Positions 49,492 through 62,376 of a stretch of DNA of 64,000 nucleotides are shown in pieces. Source of the stretch: Halisarca cf. caerulea (taxonomy: Eukaryota; Porifera; Demospongiae; Chondrillida; Halisarcidae); NCBI GenBank assembly GCA_963170055.1, contig CAUJGJ010000258.1, positions 3,451,801 to 3,515,800 of the forward strand. The letters are read 5' to 3'. Position 1 is the stretch's first letter; every line of letters begins with the position of its first letter. A program made the translations under genes and the position numbers. The notes beneath the pieces are model-generated. The model did not search any database and was not told the origin of the DNA. It saw only the letters and a list, made by a program, of their open reading frames with translations.

Positions 49492-52400
49492 ATGCGAGAA
49501 GTAAAGATGGACCAACACGGTTTGTCTTGTATCGCTTTAAGATTGTTTTGGTATTTTATTTGAGGAATTGGCAACATAGATGGTGTTCGAGATGTAAGCA
49601 CTAGAAGAAATGTTGCTTTGCTGGACAGAAAGAGCCTAGAAGACAAATGTCTGCAATCAATGGAAGAAATATCGGTAAATAAGAGAGTGGTACGATGTTC
49701 TCAGTACTATTTGAATTTTATGGTAAACATTTTACATAACCTAGCTCTTGAAGAAGCACTCTATACTCCAGGAAGACAAAATGAGGAAGTAGGTATATTT
49801 TTGATTTATTTTTGAAGCTTCAGATTTTAGATTTTACATTTCTTCATCTATTCTGAGTTAAGAATGGCTACTAAGCTATTAAAGTTGTCTTCAAGTTACA
49901 AAGAAAGGGGTAGTGGTTTTAGAGACATTGAGACAGAAGAAATGATTGAAAGTCTTCAGAGCAGAATAAGATCAATGGAAGCAGATAATTCATCATTGAA
50001 GAATAAGGTACCCACAGCATAGCACTCAGTCATTGTCAGGATAAAAGTACATGGCAGTTATCCTCTGTGTGTGTGTGTGACAGCTGTGTTTTTGTTGGCT
50101 AGGTAATGGTATTGAGGATGCAGTTAGAAACACCAAAAAAGAGAGATCGGTATGAGCATGTACCACCAAAGATTTCTTCTGTAAGAGCAGTGTTCTGTGA
50201 GTGTGTTGTGTTGTGATTGATAGCAGCTACCATTTGTTAGGGAAGTAAGAAGAAGCCAGTGGCTGTATCCAAGGTGGTTGCTAGGGACGCACAGCTCCAG
50301 TATGGTCACAGCTTGCTAACTGATGCTCGTAAAGACAACCTTTACCTGTTTGTTTATGAGTGAAATGCCATGTGTGTGTGTGTGTCATACGTATATCAGT
50401 GATATTCTCTTGTCTCTTATTGCTTTCAGTGAAGGACTCGTGTTGGAAATGAGAGGACAGATTAACTGTCTGCAGGCAAAGCTGGATGAGGATAGAGCAG
50501 ATGTATGTCTGGTTATGATATTCTAATGCTTACTTGCAACTTTGAATCCTGACTTGGTAGTGTGCTACCAGGGAGAAGGCATTGGTTCAAGAGAATAAGA
50601 ACCTCCAGGAGAAGTTTCTCTCAGTGGTAGAAGAACAAGAGAAGTATGCTTCAAGGGTGTTCGTCTAAGAATGTTCATGATGTTGACTCTACTTGTCTCA
50701 GGGGTGCCATTGTTGAAGATGTTGACAAGATTAGGCTTATTCGTGAGCTCCGCGACAAGTCCTCAACTGTTGTGGCCCTACAGACTCAGATAGAAGGCCT
50801 GGAACGACAACTTACTACAGCTCATTTGCAGAATGTTAAACTGTTGGAGGAGATGGAGAGGGTTAATGGCAGAGCTAAAGATGTATGTTTCTCTCTCTGT
50901 GTGGCAGAGAGTTTATGATTTGTCTGTAGTGCACCATGTCTCACTCCTGGTTCTGTGCCTCACTCCTGGTTCTGTGTCTAGCTCCTGGTTCTGTGCCTCA
51001 CTCCTGGTTCTGTGTCTAGCTCCTGGTTCTGTGTCTAGCTCCTGGTTCTGCACTGTAGGAACTCACAACTAGAATGGTCAGTGAAGGATTACACAATAAC
51101 TCTCAAGTATCAACTAAAGCTTTTGCTGAGGTGACCAAAGTTGGACTAGTAGTGTGATTGCCAGCGGCATATGTGCTAGACGTATGTACACACGTACCAT
51201 GGGATGAACATGAGATGTTTTTTTTTTTTAGCTTCGGGAGATGGTGTCTGACTTGAGGCAAGAGAAGGACCTACTTAAGCTTGCAAATGAGAGGCTCCTT
51301 CAGAGCAGTCTTGATGATAGCAGGGTCACCTCTATACAGAGGGAACTACACACATGGCAGGTTGCGTCATCTGACTCTGTGACTAAATGTGTGCTTTGTG
51401 TCATTGAAGGATGCTGTGTGTTCTGTAGGAGAGAGTAGCTTCGCTGGAGGAACAGCTGATTATTGAAAAATCTAAAACTGCTCAAGTCTGTGAAACGCTT
51501 TCTACAGCAAAAGGTATGGGATGTCAGAGGAGTAAGCGGAAATGCTTTTGTATGTGTTTTCCCTGTTTTGTCACTGTGCAGTGGCTAGTGATAGTCTACA
51601 AAGTGAGACGGCCATGTTGAAAGCTGAACTTCATGCTGCTAGAAGAGATCACCGAGAACTAGAGGGCAAATTCGCACTATTGTCTAAAGTTTGTTCATTA
51701 ACGTACATGCTGCAGCACATCACATTGATGTACATGCTGCGGCACATCCCATCCCATTGATGTACATGCTGCAGTACGTACATCCCATTGATGTACATGC
51801 TGCGGCACATCCCATTGATGTACATTCTGCAGTACGTACATCCCATTGATGTACATGCTGCAGCACATCCCATTGATGTACATGCTGCAGTACGTACATC
51901 CCATTGATGTACATGCTGCGGCACATCCCATTGATGTACATTCTGCAGTACGTACATCCCATTGATGTACATGCTGCAGCACATCCCATTGATGTACATG
52001 CTGCGGCACATCCCATTGATGTACATGCTGCAGCACATCCCATTGATGTACATGCTGCGGCACATCCCATTGATGTACATGCTGCAGTACGTACATCCCA
52101 TTGATGTACATGCTGCAGCACATCCCATTGATGTACATGCTGCGGCACATCCCATTGATGTACATGCTGCGGCACATCCCATTGACGTACAATGTCATGC
52201 TGCCTGTGCCTCACTTATTTGTTTTAGAATGGACTGTTGTCATGGGAAGCCATTCAAGAAGCCGTGGAGTTCTTCCAAGTTCGTTAGTTTCTCAAGACTT
52301 AGTATCATTTGTGTTACAGACAGCACCTCTCTCTCTGGTACACCTCTCCCTCTAGTACACCTCTCTCTCTAATACACCTCTCTCTCTAGTACACCTCTCC

Positions 52401-54312
52401 CTCTAGTACACCTCTCCCTCTAGTACACCTCTCCCTCTAGTACACCTCTCCCTCTGGTACACCTCTCCCTCTAGTACACCTCTCTCTCTAGTACACCTCT
52501 CCCTCTAGTACACCTCTCTCTCTAGTACACCTCTCCCTCTAGTACACCTCTCCCTCTGGTACACCTCTCCCTCTAGCACACCTCTCCCTCTAGTACACCT
52601 CTCCCTCTGGTACACCTCTCCCTCTAGTACACCTCTCTCTCTAGTACACCTCTCCCTCTAGCACACCTCTCCCTCTAGCACACCTCTCCCTCTAGTACAC
52701 CTCTCCCTCTGGTACACCTCTCCCTCTAGCACACCTCTCCCTCTAGCACACCTCTCCCTCTGGTACACCTCTCCCTCTAGTACACCTCTCCCTCTGGTAC
52801 ACCTCTCCCTCTAGTACACCTCTCCCTCTAGCACACCTCTCCCTCTAGTACACCTCTCCCTCTGGTACACCTCTCCCTCTAGTACACCTCTCCCTCTAGT
52901 ACACCTCTCCCTCTAGCACACCTCTCCCTCTGGTACACCTCTCCCTCTAGTACACCTCTCTCTCTAGTACACCTCTCCCTCTAGTACACCTCTCTCTCTA
53001 GTACACCTCTCCCTCTAGTACACCTCTCCCTCTAGTACACCTCTCCCTCTGGTACACCTCTCCCTCTAGCACACCTCTCCCTCTAGCACACCTCTCCCTC
53101 TGGTACACCTCTCCCTCTAGCACACCTCTCCCTCTAGTACACCTCTCCCTCTAGCACACCTCTCCCTCTAGTACACCTCTCCCTCTGGTACACCTCTCCC
53201 TCTAGCACACCTCTCCCTCTAGTACACCTCTCCCTCTAGTACACCTCTCCCTCTAGTACACCTCTCCCTCTAGTACACCTCTCCCTCTAGCACACCTCTC
53301 CCTCTAGCACACCTCTCCCTCTAGTACACCTCTCCCTCTAGTACACCTCTCCCTCTGGTACACCTCTCTCTCTAGTACACCTCTCTCTCTAGTACACCTC
53401 TCCCTCTAATACACCTCTCCCTCTAGTACACCTCTCCCTCTAGTACACCTCTCCCTCTAGCACACCTCTCCCTCTGGTACACCTCTCCCTCTAGTACACC
53501 TCTCCCTCTAGCACACCTCTCCCTCTAGCACACCTCTCCCTCTAGTACACCTCTCCCTCTAGTACACCTCTCCCTCTAGCACACCTCTCCCTCTAGCACA
53601 CCTCTCCCTCTAGTACACCTCTCCCTCTAGTACACCTCTCCCTCTGGTACACCTCTCCCTCTAGCACACCTCTCCCTCTAGCACACCTCTCCCTCTGGTA
53701 CACCTCTCCCTCTAGTACACCTCTCCCTCTGGTACACCTCTCCCTCTAGTACACCTCTCCCTCTAGCACACCTCTCCCTCTAGTACACCTCTCCCTCTAG
53801 TACACCTCTCCCTCTGGTACACCTCTCCCTCTAGTACACCTCTCTCTCTAGTACACCTCTCCCTCTAATACACCTCTCCCTCTAGTACACCTCTCCCTCT
53901 AGCACACCTCTCCCTCTGGTACACCTCTCCCTCTAGTACACCTCTCCCTCTAGTACACCTCTCCCTCTAGCACACCTCTCCCTCTAGCACACCTCTCCCT
54001 CTAGTACACCTCTCCCTCTAGTACACCTCTCCCTCTGGTACACCTCTCCCTCTAGCACACCTCTCCCTCTAGCACACCTCTCCACTGGCACACCTCTCCA
54101 CTAGTACACCTGCGTATGTTTCTATAAATATCGGTTATAGCTTCACAAAGAGGAAGACTTCTCACAGACCAAGTCACTGACGATTAAAGATCGGCAATCT
54201 GGTCAGTTTCCCATGTCTGTGAGTCCTACATGTTCACAGACAAGCCCTACTGAGGAGGTGACTCACCATACCTTGCCCAACCAAACAAGTGTTGTGAAGG
54301 CACTTAGGAGTG

Positions 54313-54382
<70 letters not shown>

Positions 54383-54465
54383 GTTAACATGTTTGTGTGT
54401 GTGTGTGTGTGTGTGTGTAAGTTAACATGTTTGTGTGTGTGTGTGTGTGTGTGTGTAAGTTAACA

Positions 54466-54517
<52 letters not shown>

Positions 54518-56964
54518 CATGCATGTATACGTGGATGCATGTGTGTTTGTGTATATGTACATATGCAAGTGATGTCCACTGTTTTTTGTGGTTTTCTTTC
54601 AACTTAGCTGGAAAAGAGACTGAATCAAGTCCATAATCTTCAAGAAAAGCTCTTGTTTTATGAGAAGCTGGTGGCCCAGCATAGTGAAGAAGTTACACGA
54701 TTGAAAGGATTGGCTGATCTGTCCTGCTCCCAATCTCAACTTGTAGACGCAAGTGTGCAGTCACCGAGTGTGTACACGGTCTCCTCCTCTACTCAGACAA
54801 CTGGTTTGTGTACAGAGTCAGTTGCAGTTCAGGTTTGCTGGCAATCAGCTGATGCAGCAGTGCAGACTGATGGCAGTACGGAAGGTTTAGGACAACTCAA
54901 TAGAACATTGTATAACCCTTTCCAGTTGCATAGTGCTGCAGTGGTTTCTGAGAAAGAGAAGAAATATATGACATCATCTATGGCAATCACTGGTACACAA
55001 GCTGATGTGCCCACTGACACACCCGGGCCCATGGGTACCCAAATCAACACACCCACCAATGCACCTGTGACTGACTCAGAAGTTTCTGATTTTAGTGAAG
55101 ATAATGTTGTTATGGGTCACTTCACACCCTTACACAAAGAGAGAAGAGAGGTGAGTGGACCTCGCAGGGTTCTGTCTAGGATGGAAATTTTGGGAGGAAG
55201 CTTCAGTATTGTGGTGCTTGCTGGCCATGCAAGACATGATCGTAGTAATTTTTAATGCATGTCTTGTATCTACCGGTATGTCACAGCATAGTCACAGACT
55301 TTCAGGATAATAATCATGGAGCCAATAGCAAATGGATAGAAGGGGGCAGATATGTACAAACGTGGTACCTTAGTTATCTATAAAACACATGCAGTGCAGT
55401 GATCTGTGTATGCAGTATTGTAGGGGTTTGTAACTAGGGGGGCTGGGGTATGCCCCCCGGGAGAATTTGAGTGCTTAGGTTCTATATGATGGTATTCCAG
55501 GCCATTTTGGACCATTCAAGGTTGACTTTGACACTGAAGTAGGGCCTTCTCTGTAGTAATTTGCACTGCAGCTGGATTCCCCCCCCACCCACCCCCACCC
55601 ACTGGATAGAACCCTGCCAGGGCTGGTTGAAGGGTGTACTTGAAGAACCTAGTGAATTGCTGTTCTTTGCTGGGTGCTACTATTGCACTGGTCTGTGTCG
55701 GAAGTGTGAGTTGTAGCACACTTGTGTGGTGCATTCACCTCCCATTGCAGCTCGCAGGACCTCACACACTTGCTATTAGTATTCTGAGCCTCATCATCCA
55801 TCCAGAGAGCTCTGTAGCACAAAATCCCCAAATCTCTCAGCTGTTTGTGGAGTATGAGTTCTTGAACTTTGACATGAATGACCTGGAGACTCCTATGTCA
55901 CTGTGTAAGCCAACTAATGGACAGAAAATTATCTTCAACTTCAGACAAGGTTGGATGGTTCATTACTCAAGTAGTCACATGCATTGACAGTGTTTATCTT
56001 CTTTCAGCCTTTTCCTTCCACCCAACTTTGGATGCTGAGAACTGCCATGATCTCAAGATAGCCATGAGAGCAATGGACAAGTGCAGTCCACTGTGTGTTT
56101 GTGTTTGTGTTTGTGTCTGTGTCTGTTCTGTGTCTCTGGCTGTAAGTAGCAGAAACTGTGTTTATGTCAGTTTGTTGAAGTCTGTGTCTATTTTGTGTCT
56201 GTATTTATGTCTGTGCTTGTCTGAGTCTGTCTGTGTTTGTGTGTCTGAGTCTATGTCAGTGTCTATCTGTGTTTATGTGTGTCCATATGTCTGTGCCTGT
56301 GTCTGTCTGTATCTGTGTTTGTGTCTGAGCTTCTGTATCTGTGTTTGTGTCTGAGCATAGATACATCTATGGTTCAAGTGTCTGTTTTTTTGTATCTCTC
56401 TTTGTACTTTTGGTGTCTGGACATCTGTGTTTGTGTGTTTGTGTCTGAGTCTGTTTGTCTGTGTGTGCGTGTCAGTGCTTGAGAGTCTGTATTTGTGTGC
56501 TTGTGTCTGTGCCTGTGTCCCAATATCAGAATCTGTTTTCATGTCTGTTTGTCTGTACATGAGTTTGTGTTTGATGTGGCTGTTGTGAGTGTTGACTGTC
56601 TGGTTCCGTACCCACAGGATAACCTTCAATATTGTGTGTGACCCAGAGGATGCTGAGGCAGAGTGCTATGAAGTTGGGACAGCTGTTCTCACTGTAGAAC
56701 AGGTTTGTCGGTGTTTAAATCTCATCTTAAAATTTACTTTAGCACTTCTTTAAAATTCAGGTTTTACAGGGACAAGATGGCGTTCACAGGTTGTTACCAG
56801 GTATGTACGTATTATTGCGTTTTGGTGTTGTTGTGAGCGCATAATATGTGCATGTGCATTCTACCTTGACTTCTGTAGTGACTGGAGTGGATTCAAGCGC
56901 CAAAGAAGTAATTGGACAGCTGGAAATTAGTTTGGACGGCCTTTCCTTGATAAATGCCTTGTGA
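49492..56964 (+). CDS. RPGRIP1L: RPGRIP1L-like ciliary transition-zone protein, lacking C2 domains
   Basis: A transition-zone coiled-coil protein. Twenty-one exons: 49492-49519, 49580-49674, 49745-49788, 49863-50007, 50103-50180, 50241-50347, 50430-50502, 50576-50643, 50702-50882, 51059-51130, 51232-51360, 51429-51513, 51582-51688, 52228-52278, 54141-54314, 54608-55150, 55751-55949, 56008-56080, 56618-56702, 56761-56800 and 56879-56964, in phase, 820 residues (human about 1315). N-terminal landmarks match RPGRIP1L: RKSLEDKCLQ, LLKKHSILQEDKMRKMATKL, ETEEMIESLQSRI and YGHSLLTDARKDNLYLEG. A long coiled coil and an acidic segment follow, then the C-terminal RPGR-interacting C2-type domain (QLFVEYEFLNFD; GQKIIFNF; ITFNIVCDPEDAEAECYEVG; GQLEISLDGLSLINAL). 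The two central C2 domains of animal RPGRIP1L are not found. RPGRIP1 is the alternative family member. Confidence 0.85.
50935..51055. repeat. Short tandem repeat in RPGRIP1L intron
   Basis: Five to six units of CTCCTGGTTCTGTGTCTAG/CCTCA ending at the acceptor CACTGTAG of exon 51059-51130. Units contain TGTGTCTAG, a 3' splice-site-like string. Confidence 0.85.
51700..52195. repeat. 26-27 bp minisatellite in RPGRIP1L intron
   Basis: About 18 units of ACATCCCATTGATGTACATG plus CTGCAGC/CTGCGGC, with a variant carrying GTACGT, starting about 20 bp after the donor of exon 51582-51688. Confidence 0.93.
52325..54115. repeat. 17-bp minisatellite, about 105 copies
   Basis: CACCTCTCCCTCTAGTA with AGCA, GGTA and CTCTCT variants, filling most of the RPGRIP1L intron 52279-54140. 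Every unit contains CTCTCCCTCTAG, matching the 3' splice-site consensus (pyrimidine tract plus YAG) in the sense orientation. Confidence 0.97.
54313..54515. repeat. GT microsatellite forming an RPGRIP1L splice donor
   Basis: About 200 bp of GT interrupted by three copies of AAGTTAACATGTTTGTG. The donor of exon 54141-54314 is its first dinucleotide. Confidence 0.95.
55420..55616 (-). mobile_element. CAGGG-ended interspersed element, reverse copy
   Basis: Reverse-complement relative of 23816-24020. It ends GGATAGAACCCTG at 55616 and contains the same order of motifs (GGCCATTTTGGACCATTCAA, TTTGACACTGAAGTAGGGCC, GGTATGCCCCCCGGG). The left end is unclear. It lies in the RPGRIP1L intron 55151-55750. 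Confidence 0.55.
56086..56520. repeat. Degenerate TGTGTCTG repeat
   Basis: An imperfect array of TGTGTCTGAGTCTGT-like units in the RPGRIP1L intron 56081-56617. The acceptor follows about 90 bp later. Confidence 0.75.
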
Positions 56965-57108
56965 ACTCATTGACACGCCTACTCAATTATACTGGAAATG
57001 ACAGGGTTCTCCCACATTGTTGACTCACGACCACCCGTTCGTCGTTGTCGTTGAAGAAAGCTGCGAAGAAATAGTGAACGGGCGTTAAAATAGACACACT
57101 CGTTTGCA

Positions 57109-57597
57109 ATGCTTATAAAAGTAAAAGTAAGTTAGTCCATAAACTATTGAATACGAGTTTGGTTAAACGTAATTCGTGTACTATTAATTTTTGTACCCTT
57201 TACCTTATCTCGCACTTGTAGACGCTGACTGGTAAAGAGGTGAGTCATTGAGAGTTCGCAGCTTGGATCGCTCTACGAGCTAGCTGTCAATTGTTGTATG
57301 CATGTCACTTGTATAGATTGAACTAGACATAGAACCGGACGACAGGGTAGAGAGAATCAAAGAGAAGGTGGAAGAAAAGGAGGGAATCCCTCCAGTTCAA
57401 CAAAGACTTATTTTTGGTGGAAAACAAATGTAAGTTATCGTGCACTGCAGTGCAAGATCCTTAGCGTCTTAAAGATTGCTGTCTGTCCTACTTGAATATA
57501 TAGGAATGATGAGAAAATAGCATCTGATTACAAGATTCAAGGAGGCTCTGTATTGCATTTAGTGTTAGCTTTGAGAGGAGGACACTTAAGTGTTTGA
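57109..57597 (+). CDS. NEDD8: Ubiquitin-like modifier NEDD8
   Basis: A ubiquitin-like modifier of cullins. Exons: 57109-57126, 57222-57239, 57317-57429 and 57504-57597, in phase, 80 residues (human 81). Begins [20 protein letters not shown] and continues [33 protein letters not shown] and [14 protein letters not shown]. The alanine in LALRGG (residue 72) distinguishes NEDD8 from ubiquitin (LRLRGG). After the processing site GlyGly the tail is HLSV instead of the vertebrate GGLRQ-type tail, to be removed by UCHL3/SENP8-like proteases. Exons 1 and 2 are only 18 bp of coding sequence each. Confidence 0.97.
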
Positions 57598-57838
57598 CTT
57601 TTCCTTGTTGCTTGTATTCCCAGTGCTGTAGCAATGTTATAATGATTGCTTTATGCGAGCTATGAACCGTTTGGACGCCATGATAATCACGCAATAATAA
57701 TGTCGCGCCACTTTATCAATTATTATTACATTTGCATCAGGTGAGGCGCCCGTGCCATCCCGCTCGGGCAGTGTACAATATTATGCGGCTTTGCGTATTA
57801 GCCTCTGTCCCAATTCTCTAGTGATACACCAAATTTGA

Positions 57839-58124
57839 ATGTCCCTAGTAAGTCACAGGTTTCGACTTGCCTCGCTTCCTCGAGTTACAAGGAACATCCG
57901 ACTGTTATGGACACGGAGGAGATTTCGTATTGGGAAGGTCCGAATAGTGACACTAACTTCTTTGTTGCTGGCGAGTAGTGGTGTCGTGTACTATCTCTTT
58001 GCCAACCAGCAAAAGAAGAGGCTCGTTAGACTATCATTGAATGGAATCGATCGGTTTCTCAGGTATAAACTATGTGCTGTGTCGTACTAGACCCCAGGGG
58101 AAATTGAGGGTCTATGATTGTGTG

Positions 58125-58188
<64 letters not shown>

Positions 58189-60198
58189 GGCCCTAGGAAT
58201 CAGTTTCAGAATGAAGGGAATTCCATTTCATGTTTTCCCCAATTCCATTTCATTCCGTTTTGCAAAAAGCAGCATGTTTTTGGTAGGAAATGCAGTGAAA
58301 TGTCTACACAACTGTTGGTAGGCAGGCTGACATTAGACATGGTGGTAAAATGTAAGTGCAGACTTTGTGGATGGCTGGCACAATCATTAAATGAGCTGGC
58401 ATTAGTGTTTATTTTAGTCCTTTCCGGCACAACTTATGCTGTGCTAAGTACTTGGCTTTGACTTAACCCTTTAGCCCTCTTCATGTTCTGCAAACACTAT
58501 GGAACTATTCTGTGTTTGGTGTAATCAATTAGGGATAATATGTTTTGTGGCTTCATGGTCTGTGTGTAGTGTGAGTTGTGTGTTTGCTTCCATTGTTGAC
58601 TGATGAGGTCAATGCCATCAAAAGACCTGCAATGCATGTGTTGCTAACCTTGTGGTTAGGGCTCTATCTGTGATAATTTGTGTTCTGAGAATCAATTGAA
58701 TGTGCAGACAAAGTCTAGAAATCTGTCCTACAAAAATCTGAATGTTTTTTCAGTTCATCTTGAATTTAGCGACCTACCAACAAATTGTTGAAATTAGTAC
58801 CCGTTAAAAATACAATTCTTAAAATATGGATTTGCTAAATTAAATTTTAATTCATGCAACAAATCACTGTAATTATTTTGGTGATAAAGGTGGAATAAAA
58901 TGTTGAATATCTCCAGTAAAAAATAATGATCTACAAGGCAAGGAAAATTATAAATGGTAATACTAAAAACTTATATAAGTCACAGATACCCGACAGAATG
59001 TTTAATTTTTATAAATGTTCTCCACAGTACTAACCATAGGTACTTCACAGTTGTAATTACCTGGTAAGAAGCTTCCTTCAACTACCAATGACTCTCAGAG
59101 CGAAACTAAATTCGATTGTGGTGGCCATTTTTATTCGGAAGAATGTTAAATATGGCTATCAAAGAAGTTTGCCATTCAATATTTCTTCTGTTTATGGGTG
59201 CGGGGACATTGAAATCCTTGACTTACAATAAGTGGAACTTTTTGAGGTCCCTTGTGGGTTCTACGATTCTACTGCCTGCACCCCCCCCCCATGTGATTAC
59301 TAAATAGACACAATGTCATGCAAGTGAATACAGTCATTCGATTGATCATCTTCTCATCTTAATATACAGGAAGTATGTCTCGCATATTACAAATATGGTA
59401 AATATTTCTTTAATTCGTTAAAATTGATAACCATTGTTTTCAGAACTTTCTTGAAAACGCTAAATGTAGTACCTGCTAAAAATAGAGCACTGCAACTTCA
59501 CCCACTGGCCTCCTCTCATGGCCCCCACTCACACCCTTCCCTCACACCCTCTCCTCGTACCTTCCTCTCGCACCTCCCCTTCACAGCCTCTCCTTATGGC
59601 CTCACTCCCACCCTACACTAACACCCTCCTCTCAAGGCCCCCACTCACACCCTCTCCTCGTACCTTCCTCTCACACCCTCCCTTCACAGTCTCTCCTTAT
59701 GGCCTCACTCACACCCTTTACAAGCACTCCCTTCACAACCTCACTCACACTCTCCACTCAAGCCCTCCCCTCACAGCCTCACTTACAGCCACACCCACAG
59801 CCCTACCCACAGCCTCCTCACAACTTGCTATCTCTCCATCCATTCCAGGTCTGTTAAAGTAGGTCTTCTGATTTCCTTTGACTACTGGTGGACACTGAGA
59901 GGATTACAGGAGGTTTTTTGTCTTATTAACTTCACTCTTCTCATCATTCCATCAACTTCCCTCTCTCTTTCTCTTATCATTTCATCCTGTCTTTTCAGGA
60001 AAGCCCAGAGTATGATGTTAAGGCTCATCAATGCCATCAGCGGTCAGCCAATCGAATTGTTGATGGAGCACTGCTAAATGGCGGACTGTACATTAAACTA
60101 GGCCAAGGTCTTGGATCGTTTAACCATGTTCTGCCAACTGAGTATATCAAGACATTGTCAGTGTTACAGGATATGGTGAGTTGCACGTGTGTGTGTGT

Positions 60199-60270
<72 letters not shown>

Positions 60271-61456
60271 TGTGTTCTGTATATTGTGTGGTGGGAGTTG
60301 GTAGACACCAAGACTTGTCCCTCTTTATTGCTTCTCTTCTGTGTTTTGTTATCCTCCTCTTCAACAGTCACCCTGTCTCACTGACTTAGACTTCAAGGTA
60401 TTCTATACACAACCCAAATGTCTTTGTCCTTCTTTGGATCTGGGGGGCTCAATATCCCCAGTTGTCTAACAATAAGCTGTGCGGGATAAACAGCACTGCC
60501 ATGTGCTGAAATAACATACAGTCCAACACCCAACACTTTAGCCACTACATTTTCATAGATTGTCCTAAATTTTCATCAGTAAAAACCGTGAAAGTTTCAT
60601 ACCGAAAAAATTTGAGCACCTACGATAAATATATATACAGTGGAACCTCTCTATAACGGACACTTTGGGACCTAAAAAAAAGTTTGCTGTACAGAGGTTT
60701 CCACTATTCAGAGGTTATTTTATGCACAGCAATCTATCTGGTCCCACAGAGCAGTCTGTTATAGAGGTTTTCGCTATTAGGGGAGTTTATTATAAGAGGT
60801 TCCGCTGTATACCATACAGCAGGAATTTTTGTGGGGCAAAACTTTCACAAATTGTGCTATTTTGCAAAATTTAGCAACTAAAACTTATGCAAATCTACGA
60901 CTGCTTTATAAATACCCTGCTCCTGGAATTGTGTCCATAGTAGACGCTCAAGCTCTTTGAAGTTGCCATTTATGTTTTTCAGTCCAAGCTCGAATTTGGT
61001 ATCCTTCTATTGCGTGCAAACAATTCCAGATTTTTCGCAAAGTGAAAGTTTCTTGAATGGGTTTGCGAAATTTGGGAAAGTTTTGCCCCACCAAACTTAC
61101 CCGCCGTTCAGTTGGGAAAGTTTTGCCCCACCAAACTTACCTGCCGTTCAGTATACACAGTACATTTGTTGTGTATTCAGAGATACCTCTATTAAAGGAC
61201 ACCTCCATAAACAGGACAACTTACTGTGGTCCCAAGTGGTGTCCTTATTATAGAGGTTTCACTATATGTATATTATATGTATATATATACTGTGGGCTCT
61301 GGTTTATCCGACAGCATCTGTTCCCCATGAATGTGTCAGATAAACCAGGTGTTGGATAAATCAGATTGGATTGTGTTCAGAGTGGTGATGGGGATACACA
61401 ACAGAGGGTTGGATAAATGAGATTTCTGGAACAGTGTCAGATGAATCAGATGTGAC

Positions 61457-61500
<44 letters not shown>

Positions 61501-62310
61501 GTTAATCTCCGATAGTGGACACTCTGAAATAAGGACAATCTCTCTACAAAGGACACAGCTTGAGCTCCCAAAATATTTTCGCCCTATAGTTTCAATACAT
61601 TTTGGACTTCCCAATTAAGGACACCTTCCTTACAAAGGACAAAATGATTGTCCCAAAGTGTCCTTTATTCGGAGATTCCACTGTATGTATATATATATAT
61701 ATATACAGTGGAACCCACTTAACACGAAATTTGAGGGACCACTTTCAAAAGTCATGTTAAAAGAAGCTGATTGTTAAAACAATTTATATGGTTGTCAGTG
61801 GCGTACACAATTTTATTTTTTCCATAGAGGTAAAATTCCTAACATGGCATCACACCAGTGGGTCACACTGAGCCAGTGTATGCAAATACAAACCCTTAAA
61901 CTTCTACTTTGTGAATTAACCCAATTTCTGTGTTTCCACATAGTTATCTATGGCTAGTACCATAGGGTAGGGGTTTGTTCTATTAATTTTATAGTAACAA
62001 CAAAAAATGGCGTTGAGAGAATCAATGTGATCAGTTTGTCGATATTTTGGCGGAATTTAGCTCTTATTTCAACCGAAAACAGCTGCCTCTGTTGGCTTGA
62101 TGGTAGGTAGCTGCTATTTTTCACTTTAAGCATAAAAATACTTGTTAAGGTCAGAATATTCTTTCGTATTAAGCAAATTTTCGTGTTATCCTATTTTGTG
62201 TTATGCGTATATTTTAGTACTGCTGTGTATATAATGGTACTCGGGACTTCAAAAATATTTCATCTTAAGCGAGTTCGTATTAAGTGGGTTCCACTGTATT
62301 TATATATATA

Positions 62311-62376
<66 letters not shown>

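Noticed and set aside
52325..54115. A CRISPR-like array
   Set aside because: Units are contiguous with no spacers, and the context is a eukaryotic intron.
60367..60396. A possible 30-bp in-frame micro-exon in ADCK5 ([10 protein letters not shown])
   Set aside because: It has AG/GT borders, but ADCK5 homologues align directly from exon 59999-60175 to 62829-62993 without it.
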